Program-made: the position numbers and the translations under genes | Origin: Chara braunii | Lineage: Eukaryota > Streptophyta > Charophyceae > Charales > Characeae | DNA: 37,485 bases | Assembly: GCA_003427395.1 (NCBI GenBank) | Contig: BFEA01000414.1 | Coordinates: 1,420,077 to 1,457,561, forward strand | Direction: 5' to 3' | Notes under the pieces: generated by a model | The model's database searches: none | Told to the model about the DNA's origin: nothing | What the model saw: the letters and a program-made list of their open reading frames with translations, nothing else | Shown: positions 20,601 to 31,333 of the stretch, in pieces | Position numbering within the stretch: the stretch's first letter is position 1 | How the letters are laid out: each line of letters starts with the position of its first letter

Positions 20601-21699
20601 GAGCAAATCTGCTGACGAGCCCGTGGGAGGCTTTGCCACGGTGGAGAACATCATGTGCTAAGAAATGGAATCCTTCTCCCGTAGTCAGACTATGCAAATT
20701 TGATCAGGATGGCGTTCCAGGCCCATGGGTTGAGCCATTGTGATGGGGACCGCCTGTAGGCTGCCTGCAGATTGCCCGCCAGTACCGTGCCTGGAGGTTG
20801 GCCGCCTTCCTCCTGCGGGTCTCCAACCTGCCTGGCTGTCCTTGACTGCATGTCCTCCAGGTGCTTGCACCTTCTCTTGACCTGTCCTTTTGTTGATGGG
20901 CTGGATGGATAAGGTTCACGGGCGAATAAATGAAATGGATAAGGTTCGCGGATAGATAATGGGATGGATAAAGTACATCACTGGGTAAGGTTCGCATGGG
21001 ACGTGGGATGGCCATGACGTTCACGAACAAGACGGTGAGCTCGTCTCTTGATACTCAGTCTGGTGGAGCCTTCTCTTTTTCGAAACCTGGAAAGATTTCT
21101 CCCCAGATCGAAACCTGGAAAGATTTCTCCCCAGATTGGTTAGAATGAGGCGAATGGCTTGTGACTCTTGTGGCGTCCAACGACATTTGAACATCCACCA
21201 CCTTTTCTGTTTCATTAAAACCGATCTAGCTGCTTGTACCTGGCTATCGCCATCAGGTAGGTACACTCTGTTGGGCAGTCTGTGCCCAATTTACGTTCCT
21301 GTCCAGAATCCCCCAGATGTTCAGGTTTCCATTCATGCTGCAGGGGGCAGGCTTTACAGTGTGCCTTTTCTATACGAAAGGGAAATAAATAAAAATGAAA
21401 AAGGAAAACAGGAGGGAGGTATGTATTATATTTCGTAATGTTGAGTAACAAAGATGCTGCATTTTTTTGGATCAGATCTTCTTCGTGCATTTGTGCGCCG
21501 TCTCACAACTAATTTCGATGGGGGCTTAAACCACCACCACCACCTCCGAGCCCCTTTTTCTTTCGGACCCTGAATTTCACTGCGCACCGAGTTTTGCCGA
21601 GCCTGGGTCCCATTGTATTCTCTTTTCTGGTACCCGTCGGGGAAAAAACAAAACAAAACAAAAAAAAAACAAAGAAAAGGAAAAAAGCAAAGACATTAG
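20601..21699. other. No gene seen; small local duplications
   Basis: The phrase CGAAACCTGGAAAGATTTCT (plus CCCCAGAT) is duplicated side by side at about 21080-21137. ATGGATAAGGTTCGCGG-type phrases recur at 20905-20995. Confidence 0.5.
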
Positions 21700-22020
21700 G
21701 GACATGAAAGCAGCCGTATACAGAACATTGGGTACACTTGAGTCTGCCAAAGGGGGTTTACTGCCCTCAGCAAAACACGGCAATAGGAAAAAAAAAAAGA
21801 AAAAAAAAAAAGGAAAAAAAGCAACAACTCTTTGGACGTGAAAGCAGCTGGATACAGAACATTGGGCACAAGTGAGAATATGCCCTCCCAATGGGCGTGA
21901 CAGCCGTCAGCAAACACGGCTGTAGGGAAAAAATAAAGCAAAAAAAACAGCAACATTTCTTTGGACGTAAACGCAGCAGCTGGATACAGAATCTTGAGTA
22001 CCTGTGAGAGTGCCCCGTTG
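21700..22020. repeat. Three tandem ~132-bp units
   Basis: GGACRTGAAAGCAGC..GATACAGAACATTGGG starts at about 21700, 21835 and 21964. Each unit ends in an A-rich run after an ACACGGC.(A)TAGG phrase. Spacing is ~130 bp. Confidence 0.8.
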
Positions 22021-22054
22021 GTTGCAAGTGTTATGTACCCGATTGAACTTCAAT

Positions 22055-22850
22055 CCACAACGAATTCACACGTTCCCATACACGCATGAAATTGCAACGT
22101 AGACTCAGAGGAGGCAAATCTACACAAAACCGGAGAGAAGATATGCACAGCGGAAGCTCAAAATACACATGAGAGAATTGAAAAACGAACGAATTTCAAT
22201 TCTGCAATCTCTCGTCGTGTCCTCCAATCAATCCTGAGAGTACTTGTTTCAAGAATCACAACCGCGTTTACAACCACCCCTAACAACCAAAAACAAGACT
22301 GTGTTCAACGAACGAAGCATGCATGCGGGAATCTTCTTCTTCCTCCTCGCTACCTCATACCCCTCCCTGGCTATGGCTGCCGTAGCAGCAGTAACCCCCC
22401 AGCTGTCACAACGTGCCAATCTGAACTACCGGGGACCAACTCCAATGATAGTAGCGCCTGCTCAGCGCCTGCACGGAGGTGCAGCGCTGGAAGTCCTGAT
22501 GAAGAAGGAGATAACCGATCCAGCACTTCGAAGAAGATGAAGATGAAGTTCCTCCTGAGGCGGAACAGCAGATATGGATGCCAAGTGGAGGATGGCAGCG
22601 CCCAAACCCAACAACACAGTCCTGTGGAAGCTCGCGTGCAGAGCTGCTAAATAGCAGCATTTCGTTTCCAAACCACAGCTATGGCTGACGCCCTCCCCTA
22701 AAATAGTGCAGCAGCGCTCCAGCAACAGACGCGCAGAGTTTCCCCAGCCAACGAAAACAGTGGGGTCCACCTCTAACATTGCTATCAGATTGCAGGAACT
22801 GGATGTGGATTGCTTCCTCTCTCTCTCTCTCTCTCTGTCTGTTCTGAAGA
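22055..22850 (+). repeat. Dispersed repeat, copy 1 (related to 31850-32700)
   Basis: GAGAGAAGATATGCACAGCGGAAGC (split: GAGAGAAGATATGCAC, AGCGGAAGCTCAAAA) with GAGAATTGAAA, and further on AATCTTCTTCTTCCTCC..CTGGCTATGGC, parallel 31866-32100. Both copies end near a CT or GA microsatellite (here 22818-22836). A + frame at 22244-22540 with a hydrophobic stretch (AGIFFFLLATSYPSLAMAAV) could look like a signal peptide but has no supporting family. Confidence 0.5.
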
Positions 22851-23080
22851 ATTAAAAAAAGGGAAATGATTTCCCCCCCCCTTTGCCCCAACTGTTTCCG
22901 GAAGGGAGGCTGAGTGCGCCTGGGTGGAAATCCGTCCTGACCCCCCCCCCCCCCCCCGGCGATTTTGTGCAGAATGGCCTGGGGGACCTTGCCTGGTCCA
23001 GTTGCCCGTCAAGGCGGCCCGGGCAGGTGGGCGAACCTGATCCAGATGCGCGGCATGGCTGGTAGCACAGCCATTTATCC
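22851..23080. other. No gene seen; C and G homopolymer blocks
   Basis: C runs at about 22874-22881 and 22940-22957. No recognisable gene. Confidence 0.4.
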
Positions 23081-23084
23081 GTTT

Positions 23085-23265
23085 ATTGAACTTTATTCTT
23101 ATCCACATCCAGTTTTATCCAGTTTTTGTCCAGTTCTTATCCACAAAACCTGTCCAGTTCTATCCAGTTTTTGTCCAGTTTTTGTCCAGCAGTTTTATCC
23201 AGTTTTTGTCCAGCAGTTTTTTCAATCCAGTTTTACCACTCTTATTCCACTTTTGTCCAGTGTTA
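23085..23265. repeat. Short tandem repeat (TTTTATCCAGTTTTTGTCCAG)n
   Basis: Irregular ~20-bp units built from TTATCCAG and TTTGTCCAG, about eight in number. Confidence 0.8.
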
Positions 23266-23344
23266 GAATCTTCTTTTTTTGTTTGTTTTAACTTTTTTTT
23301 ATCCCCCCCCCCCCCCCTCCTCCTCCGCCCCCCTCTGTTTTTGC

Positions 23345-23640
23345 GAAAGGGCTACAGCCTTGAGATATCATCTTTGTACTGACCGGCCCCAGGTAATTTC
23401 CGAGTTGAGAACTTTCATTGACCGAGTCGAGAACTTTCATTGACCGAGTCGAGAACTTTCATTTACCGAGTTGAACTTTGATTGCCCGAGTTGAGAATGT
23501 TCATTGACCGAGTTGAGAACTTTTATTGACCGAGTTGAGAACTTTCACTCATCTGGTTTCATTGGAGTTCGAACTCAGGTCTGTATTTCACATTTCACGT
23601 TTCGACAGTTCCATGGGTGTACCAACTGATCTACGCCAGT
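23345..23640 (-). mobile_element. tRNA-derived SINE with inserted minisatellite
   Basis: Read on the minus strand, box A is GTAGATCAGTTGGT (from CTGGCGTAGATCAG at 23639 downward) and box B is GAGTTCGAACTC (23566-23577). The common tail CCTGGGGCCGGTCAGT..GATGATATCTCAAGGC is at 23347-23395. Between head and tail is a ~22-bp minisatellite, CGAGTTGAGAACTTTCATTG, repeated about seven times (23402-23545). It lies ~180 bp upstream of the LIG4 start codon, in the likely promoter or 5' leader region. Confidence 0.75.
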
Positions 23641-23820
23641 TGGTCGGTGCCAAGAGCTTCTGTCCATTTGTGTACTGATCAGCTTTTCTGGACTCCTTGT
23701 TTGTTGTCCATCTACGTCTGCCCAATTTTTTTCATTATAGTTCTGTCAAGTTGGAGCTGCACGCGATTGAGCCGTGCATCATCGGAGCAGCAGGGCGGGC
23801 AATCAGCTAACAAAACGAAG

Positions 23821-24156
23821 ATGGGAGATTCCTCGGGCCTTTTCAATGGACTGTGCATGCTGTTTGATTCAATCGAACGGAATTCAAAGCCAGGCATGAA
23901 GAGGAAAATGCTGCGCAAGTTTCTAAATGAATATTATCAGGGTCGGGATTATTACCCGGCGATGAGATTAATACTTCCAGCTCTCGACAAGGAGAGGAAC
24001 AGCTATGGCATGAAGCAGCAGATGCTGGCCAAGTGTCTGGTAGATGCACTGGGCGTCGCAAAAGACTCACCAGACGCGCTCAAGCTTGTAGGATGGCGAG
24101 ACGGTGGGAAAAAAAACGGAAAGAACACTGGCAACTTTGTCTTGGTCGCTGTTGAG
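23821..24156 (+). CDS. LIG4: DNA ligase IV, exon 1 (N-terminal DNA-binding domain)
   Basis: DNA ligase IV seals double-strand breaks in non-homologous end joining, in the nucleus, as a complex with XRCC4. The 112 codons read from ATG at 23821, with a good AAG-ATG-G context, to GTTGAG at 24156, followed by a GTGAGC donor. Recognisable family residues are RKFLNEYY, YYPAMRLILPALDKERNSYG, KQQMLAKCLVDALG, DSPDALKL and NFVLVAVE, which line up with the start of the DNA ligase N-terminal domain of plant and human LIG4. The length before FLNEYY agrees with plant LIG4, so this ATG is probably the true start. The frame runs on into the intron until about 24441, but that part is TTC-repeat translation. 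A SINE lies just upstream. Assignment rests on recalled family sequence, without a database search. Confidence 0.93.
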
Positions 24157-24204
24157 GTGAGCCACCTGTACGCACACTGCTCAACGCCTGTAGCTTGTTC
24201 TTGC

Positions 24205-24491
24205 ACCCTCGGGCATCTTCTTCGTCTTCTTTGTGTTTCATCTGTGTGCTTCTTCTTCGTCTTCTTTGTGCCTCGTCTGTGTGCTTCTTCGTCTTCTTTG
24301 TGCTTCTTCTTCTTCTTCTTCTTCTTCTTCTTCTTCGTCGTCGTCGTCTTCGTCTTCTTCTTCTTCGTCTTCTTCTTCTTTGTCTTCGTCTGTTTGCTTC
24401 TTCTTCTTCTTCTTCTTCTTTCTTCACTCTTTTTTGTTTGACAAAGTTCTTCTTCTTCCTCTTCATCTTCTTCGTCTTCTCGTTTTCTTCT

Positions 24492-24523
<32 letters not shown>

Positions 24524-24560
24524 TTCTACTTCTTCTTCTTCTTCTTCTTCTTCTTCAACT
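24205..24560. repeat. (TTC)n/(GAA)n tract in LIG4 intron 1
   Basis: More than 300 bp of TTC/GTC/TTTGTC-type triplets are interrupted by short unique phrases (TTGTGCTTC, TTTGACAAAGTT). It fills over half of the 630-bp intron. The sense strand is pyrimidine-rich. It encodes only spurious Ser, Phe or Leu runs. Confidence 0.93.
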
Positions 24561-24786
24561 CACTTGCACCCTTCTGTTCTGTGGTGGCAGTCTGGTTTGG
24601 GCCGACCGACATAGCTGCTTTCAAAAGTCAGCCAAGCATTCATGTGTACTGATACTACTGAATCTATTGATTCAATGATTCTTTAGTTTTTTGTTTTGTT
24701 TTGTTTTGTTGATCTGTATTCTGCTTTCTGTGGTGATAGTTGGGCAACTGTTTTTTTTTTTTGTTTTTTTTATTGTTTTTTTGCAG

Positions 24787-24875
24787 GTTCTTACGCGAAG
24801 ACAGAGTGAGACATCTTTTGGATTGACGCTTGAGGATGCTAACCACCTTCTTGATCGGCTAGCAGCCGCTGAGAA
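24787..24875 (+). CDS. LIG4: DNA ligase IV, exon 2
   Basis: After a TTTTTTTGCAG acceptor the frame reads VLTRRQSETSFGLTLEDANH and LLDRLAAAE, then a split AA. This matches the family region where plant LIG4 has EVLQRRQ, GLT and LNDLLDRLA. The donor is AA|GTAAGA at 24876. The intron before it carries the TTC/GAA tract, and the intron after it is over 3 kb. Confidence 0.9.
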
Positions 24876-24899
24876 GTAAGATACTGCTGCAATTTTTAT

Positions 24900-25210
24900 T
24901 TATTTTTGCTTCGGAACTTCGGGATCCTTAGATTTCATTTCTTATTTTGCTAAGAAGTTCACGAAAGATAGTCGTTACTTTGCTACTTCGGTTTTTAGTC
25001 TGTCATTTCTGAATTCGTAAAGTTTGTTCCGTGAAAGTAGATGGAAGACGGTGAAGACCCAAGAAACATAAAAGTGTCAAAAGAGACAGATTCCATGACA
25101 GAGCGTTTTTTTTTTTCTGTTTTTTTTTTTTTTCTTCTGTTTTTTTCTTTCTTTTCTTTTTTAAAGTTTTTTTTGTTTTTTTTTTGTTTTAAGTTTTAAC
25201 ATATTCAAAA
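24900..25210. other. Intron 2 start, T-rich, no feature
   Basis: T-rich runs (25107-25200). Nothing else recognised. Confidence 0.5.
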
Positions 25211-25385
25211 GCTCAAAACTCTAGGTGGCTGTTCGAGCTAAGGCCGTATGTAGGCTGCGATGGCTGTCAGAGCAGACCGATGTCACACCTATGGAGAGAT
25301 GGATCATCATCTTATGTTTGCCAGAAAGAGAGACACAAAAAAGGGTTTTACGTCCAAAAAACAAAAAAAAAAAGGTGCAAAAAGT

Positions 25386-25475
25386 TTTTCGGGACATTCG
25401 TTGTTCAATTTAGAGGAGAAGATTAGCAACGGCCCCTGTGCAAGGATGACACGCATAAATTTAGAAATGGCCCCC
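25386..25475 (+). pseudogene. U6 snRNA retropseudogene in LIG4 intron 2
   Basis: CGGGACATTCG, GAGAAGATTAGCA, GGCCCCTGTGCAAGGATGAC and ACGCATAAAT..AGAAATGG are the conserved blocks of U6 spliceosomal RNA in order. The 5' stem is cut short. The ACAGAGA box is altered (TTTAGAGGAGA), while the AGC of the catalytic triad is kept. It is followed by an A-rich tail (CCCCCAAAAAAAAGCAAAA) instead of the T-run terminator of a Pol III gene. No USE or TATA element is evident upstream. I read it as a retroposed non-functional copy. Confidence 0.88.
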
Positions 25476-25639
25476 AAAAAAAAGCAAAAAAAGAAAAGTG
25501 CAAAAAGAAGGCAACTGGCATGGGCCTTAATTTGTTCAGTGTATGATGTGAAGCTGTGAACAAGAAAAAGGTTTATCGTACCTACATGGGACGAATGAGT
25601 GAACAAATGAGGGTAAACTGCACCTGCCTCCTTTTTACG

Positions 25640-25760
25640 TCAGATATGCAGATGATTTTATTTGAAATGTCAAAAAAGTTGTTCAAAAGTGGCTAATTGG
25701 GACGGATAAAAAGAAGTTGCGGGACATTGAATATGAACTAAAGTGGTCAGCCTAGACAGC
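25640..25760 (+). pseudogene. Reverse transcriptase palm relic (YADD motif)
   Basis: One frame reads PPFYVRYADDFI, a stop, then NVKKVVQKWLIGTDKKKLRD. The (Y)VRYADDFI core is the catalytic box of reverse transcriptases and in this form most resembles group II intron maturase-type RTs. The following lysine-rich helix and KL fit the thumb side. An in-frame TGA and the short extent show it is dead. It could derive from a mitochondrial intron ORF or from a retroelement. With one motif only, the call is weak. Confidence 0.4.
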
Positions 25761-26925
25761 TGATTCACTTCAGCAAGTAATCTTTTTTTTTTTTCCCCTG
25801 CAGTTATCTTCCTATTTTAGTATTTTCTTTTCTTTTCTTTTTTTGCAAAGGAGTTCGCCCAGCCGGAGATAGATCTGACATCTAACGTCTGACTTCTGAA
25901 CCGGGATACCGACCGGGCATTTTTTGACTTTTTCCTTTGTTTTTTTTTTTCTTTTTTCATGGACCCTCGCTGGCCCTTGCATGGCCGGGCTGTCCGGGGA
26001 ACCATAGCGGAGGTCGATGATCCCACCTGATGTGTTTCTGTCATGGAGGTCGATGATCCCACCTGATGTGGATGGTAGGTATGCTATTGACAGAATCTTA
26101 GCTGAAGATGTCTACCGATCAGGAGGAAGGGGACGGCCTTAGCTACAATACGAAGTTAGATTAGATTTGCATACTGAGAGCCTGAAGAGGATCGCTGGTT
26201 CACAAGGGACGAGCGTATAGAGACTGTGGCAGATATTGTTTCCTATTATGAGAGGGCGAGGAATGGGATCAATGTCGCACGCAGATAGGTGGAGATCGTA
26301 TCTTTCTAGGAGAACCTCGAAGTGAGGCTGGCGGGAGTGAAAAGGATTTCACGCTGCAGACCCCTGAAAGCCCGGCACCAAATCCCCAAGGTTCCGAAAG
26401 TTTCGAGGTCCCAAGTCCGTGGGTTCAGTCGAGTAGGCCTGATAGACGAGTAGGGGCGTCGTCGGTATAAGTGGGCCCGGCATCCGGAGAGGTAAAGTGG
26501 ATGTGCAGTCGCACCGGTACCCGACAGAAAAGTCCAGAAGGTTGAGTTGTTGTACAGCCAGTCCGGTACCCCACAGAAGAGTCCGGAAGGTCCCAAGTCC
26601 ACAAAAATTGCAGCGGGTCCCAGGAAAGTCCAGGAAGCTTCCGGACCGACAAAATGATTGCAGCAGACAGGCCGCGGCTGACCGGTACCAGTCTGAAGTA
26701 GGCCAAGCTATGGCCAGTCCTATATTTAGCGGCTACAGGCCAGCGGCTCATCAGTTGGTCATTCATGAAGTTGCGGAGAACACTTTCTTCATATAATAAA
26801 GATATTTTGCGTATCAATCTCTCGTGTGATTCTCAGTGTCTCGGATATCGGTTTGAACACTCGTCTGGATTCTCGTTGCGTGTGTGTGCGAGGTTGAGGG
26901 TGATTGACTTGCGAATCTTTGCACA
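25761..26925. other. Intron 2, unassigned, with local duplications
   Basis: GGAGGTCGATGATCCCACCT (plus GATGTG) occurs at about 26009 and 26045. A ~55-bp partial duplication (CCGGTACCCGACAGAAAAGT / CCGGTACCCCACAGAAGAGT) occurs at about 26513 and 26564. A promoter/poly(A)-like end (TATATTTAGC at 26721, AATAAAG at 26799) might be an LTR remnant, but no partner LTR was found. Confidence 0.4.
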
Positions 26926-26929
26926 ATCA

Positions 26930-27056
26930 CAACGGGGCCAGAAATGGTCCTTTGGCCTTGGGACAATCACAATGGGCCCACAAATGGTCCTTTGGCTTTG
27001 GGACAATCACAATGGGCCCACAAATGGTCCTTTGGCCTTGGGACAATCATAATGGC
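26930..27056. repeat. 40-bp tandem repeat, about three copies
   Basis: GGGCCCACAAATGGTCCTTT plus GGCCTTGGGACAATCACAAT repeats exactly every 40 bp (AAATGGTCC at 26942, 26982 and 27022). Confidence 0.93.
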
Positions 27057-27368
27057 GTCCGTTGTGATACCTGTCAAACTTCGGGACATCACAGCTAGCA
27101 CAATTTGGGGCATCACAGCCAGCAAAATGTCCCAAATTTGAGGGACGCCAGGCCCACTTCCCGGTTTTAATTGAAAGTTGTTGTTTAAAAAAAAAAAAAA
27201 AAAAAAGTCCCAAATTGGCACCTGCGGCAGAAATTGGCACGCAGCCAAAACGAAGAGGTATCGGAAGTACTGGTGGTTTGATGCCCTTTTGTTTTTGAAA
27301 TGTATGCCGGCCGGTTGCCTGCCCCACACACACAGCTAATGGCAGATTTATGTGTATGCCTGGGTACC

Positions 27369-27480
27369 GTCTTCCCACGAATAGAACGTACGGTAATTAT
27401 CACTGTATTTGGAGAATTTTGGACTGAAAGTTGTCCCAAATACAGGGCATAATGACTGTACATTCTATTCGGCGGAAGAC
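27369..27480. repeat. Inverted-repeat (fold-back) element in LIG4 intron 2
   Basis: The left arm (27369-27412) begins GTCTTCCCACGAATAGAACG. The right arm (27435-27480) ends CATTCTATTCGGCGGAAGAC. The ~45-nt arms match with a few mismatches and enclose a ~22-nt loop. No ORF. Confidence 0.85.
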
Positions 27481-27853
27481 AGTAGCGGTGGCTACGCAAT
27501 TTTGCATCTGATCTTATCAGGTTGCAAGCGGGCTTTCCATTCCAGTAGGCATGACACGACCTTCTGCGGAGGAGTTAACAAAAACGAGGAGGAAAATAGC
27601 TTTGTGAAAAGGTGAAAGAATCAGAAAGAATCACAAGAATAAAAAACCCTAAACAGACAAAAATTGAATGCCAAAGCACAGTTGTTATCTTGCTCTTTTT
27701 CGATGGCGCGCTGTTAGTTCTTTAAACATATGAGACACCATCAGAGGGCTTTCTAGTAATACAAAAGGGAGGAAAATGATGGACTTTGTTTGTTTGGTTT
27801 TTGTTGTGTTTTGTTTGTTTATTTGTTTGTTTTTGTTGTGGTTTGCTTGTTTG

Positions 27854-27858
<5 letters not shown>

Positions 27859-27891
<33 letters not shown>

Positions 27892-27893
27892 CC

Positions 27894-27925
<32 letters not shown>

Positions 27926-27938
27926 TGTGTGTGTGTGC
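27859..27938. repeat. Poly(T) followed by (GT)n before exon 3
   Basis: A ~50-bp T-rich run and a (TG)n stretch lie immediately 5' of the exon 3 acceptor and probably act as an extended polypyrimidine region. Confidence 0.9.
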
Positions 27939-27956
27939 GCGTTTGTTTGTTTGCAG

Positions 27957-28042
27957 GCAGGAAAACATCATGGTGATGAGAGAGATGATCAATAAAACAA
28001 GTTGGAAGGAAATGAAGTGGATGCTCAGCATCATTCTTAAAG
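27957..28042 (+). CDS. LIG4: DNA ligase IV, exon 3
   Basis: After TTTGTTTGCAG the exon supplies the G that completes the lysine codon begun in exon 2, then reads QENIMVMREMINKTS and WKEMKWMLSIILK, ending in AAAG with a GTGCAG donor at 28043. In plant LIG4 the corresponding region ends in QEMKWVIRIILKDLKLG, so both the residues and the split-codon position agree. The opposite-strand and shadow frames here are explained by the adjacent T run. Confidence 0.88.
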
Positions 28043-28092
28043 GTGCAGTGACCTCATTCCTTCATTCATTCATGACATCAACATTGTAGGTC

Positions 28093-29550
<1,458 letters not shown>

Positions 29551-29765
29551 GCTGAAAAGTTGGGGTCCCTGTTAACCGCTTGTGAGGCTGGATATCGATC
29601 CCTTTCATTCCACAGCGCCTCCCACAGCCAGTCCTCCGTGCTGCTGCTGCTGCCTTGGCCAGGGACTTTGCTCAGCATTGGGGGTCATCTTGGCCACATG
29701 GACGTGCCCCTATGGTGGTTCTGCTATAAAGCACAAGTGGTTAACGGGGACCACCACTTTTCAGC
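29551..29765. repeat. Inverted-repeat element in LIG4 intron 3
   Basis: Left arm GCTGAAAAGTTGGGGTCCCT..GTTAACCGCTTGTG (29551-29584) pairs with right arm CACAAGTGGTTAACGGGGAC..CCACTTTTCAGC (29732-29765). It is MITE-like, ~215 bp, with no coding capacity. Confidence 0.8.
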
Positions 29766-29850
29766 AGCGGTCTTGGGCAACAGGTTCAGAACTGAAATCA
29801 TTAGGGGTTGAACTTTGAGGGTCAAATTTGAAATTTGAAATTTTCAATTT

Positions 29851-29855
<5 letters not shown>

Positions 29856-29884
<29 letters not shown>

Positions 29885-29930
29885 GTTTTTTTTTTTTTAT
29901 TTTTATTTTTTTTTTTTTTTTTTTTTTTTT
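29856..29930. repeat. Interrupted poly(T)
   Basis: About 75 bases, nearly all T. Confidence 0.93.
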
Positions 29931-30039
29931 TGCCTGTTTTTGTTTTGGTTCAAGGTTGCTGTTTGCCAAATTTGGTGTCTTTTTTGAACCATGGAAATTT
30001 CCTAAAGGGGATTGATAGCCAGCCCCTGGGGGGTCGTCT

Positions 30040-30740
30040 CTCCCACCATATAGGTCTCTCCCACTGTAGCTGCAGAACTATCGTTTGCGGTCGTCTCTCT
30101 CGAAGTGGACCTGCATTTTGGGTTGGACCTGCAGTCGTATTTGGGGTCCTCTCTCCCACAGTGGACCTGTATTCGGGGTCACCTCTCCCTCTGTGGACCT
30201 GCATCTGGGCTTGTTTCTCGGACAGTGGATCTGCGTTTGGGGTCATCTGTCCCTCTGTAGACCTGCGAACCTGTATTCGGGGTCGCCTCTCCCTCTGTGG
30301 ACCTGCATTTGGGCTTGTCTCTCGGACAGTGGACCTGCGTTTGGGGTCATCTGTCCCTCTGTAGACCTGCGGACGTGTATTCGGGGTCGCCTCTCCCTCT
30401 GTGGACCTGCATTTGGGCTTGTCTCTCTGACAGTGGACCTGCGTTTGGGGTCATCTGTCCCTCTGTAGACCTGCTGACCTGTGTTCGGGGTCACCTCTCC
30501 CTCTGTGGACCTGCATTTGGGCTTGTCTCTCTGACAGTGAACCTGTGTTTTGGGTCATCTGTCCCTCTGTAGACCTGCGGACCTGTATTCGGGCTCGCCT
30601 CTCCCTCTGTGGACCTGCATTTGGGCTTGTCTTTCTGACAGTGGACCTGGGTTTGGGGTCATCTGTCCCTCTGTGGACCTGAATTTGAGGTCGGCTCTCT
30701 CTCTCTCAGGACCTGCATTTGGGGTCATTGCTGCCACAAC
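30040..30740. repeat. 104-bp minisatellite in LIG4 intron 3
   Basis: The phrase ACCTGCGRACCTGTATTCGG recurs at 30261, 30365, 30469 and 30573, exactly 104 bp apart. Each unit is made of three ~35-bp sub-repeats built on (GT)GGACCTGCATTTGGG. Degenerate units extend both ways. Since 104 is not a multiple of three, the frame rotates each unit, yet stops are rare, so several shadow frames look long. Confidence 0.92.
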
Positions 30741-31333
30741 GGATCTGCACGACTATTGAATCATTTGGTCCTACCAGATAGTAGATAACATTGGCAAATC
30801 TGATTAAGGCTATTTTTAGTAAGAAATTTATAGACACGTCACATTTACCGATTGGACTATATGACAGCCATGCATGGAACAGGGAGAGGTGAAGGAGAAT
30901 GGATAAGTGTGGGAGAGGTGGAGGAAGGGTGCTGGTCTGCTTTTTTGATATTTCATATATTTTGGTAAAGTAGCTGTCGAAGATTTGAAAAACAATTGAT
31001 TGTGCAAAGGCTGAGCTCCTTGCATTTTATCTCGGTGTCATTTGTTTACATGTGGACGAAAAGTGCCACAAAACTGTTGCTTATTTCTGTTCTTTTGTTT
31101 TAATTTGTTTGAATGGTTTACCAGCTCTTTGTTGGGGGGGGGCGGGGCAGGGCGGGGCGGGAGTGACCGGGGGTTGGGGGTTGGGGTTGGGGTTGCGGAA
31201 TGATTCGAAATGTATTGCGGGCTTCTCTGGAAAGTTCTGTTTGGCCTTTTTTCTTTTGTGGTCTTTACTTGCCTTCACTTACAAAGAAAGGTTGCAATGT
31301 TCCGATGAATGGGATGTTATTATCTGGTAGCAG
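30741..31333. other. Intron 3 end, no feature
   Basis: A G-rich patch GGGGGTTGGGGGTTGGGGTT at about 31170-31190 could form a G-quadruplex. The acceptor TGGTAGCAG directly precedes exon 4. Confidence 0.5.

Noticed and set aside
23099-23145. Two perfect TTATCCACA sequences resembling bacterial DnaA boxes
   Set aside because: They are part of a short eukaryotic tandem repeat (TTATCCAGTTTTTGTCCAG), and nothing bacterial surrounds them.
27776-28089. Frames of Phe/Cys/Val runs before LIG4 exon 3
   Set aside because: Translations of the poly(T) and (GT)n tracts. Only 27957-28042 in this interval is coding.
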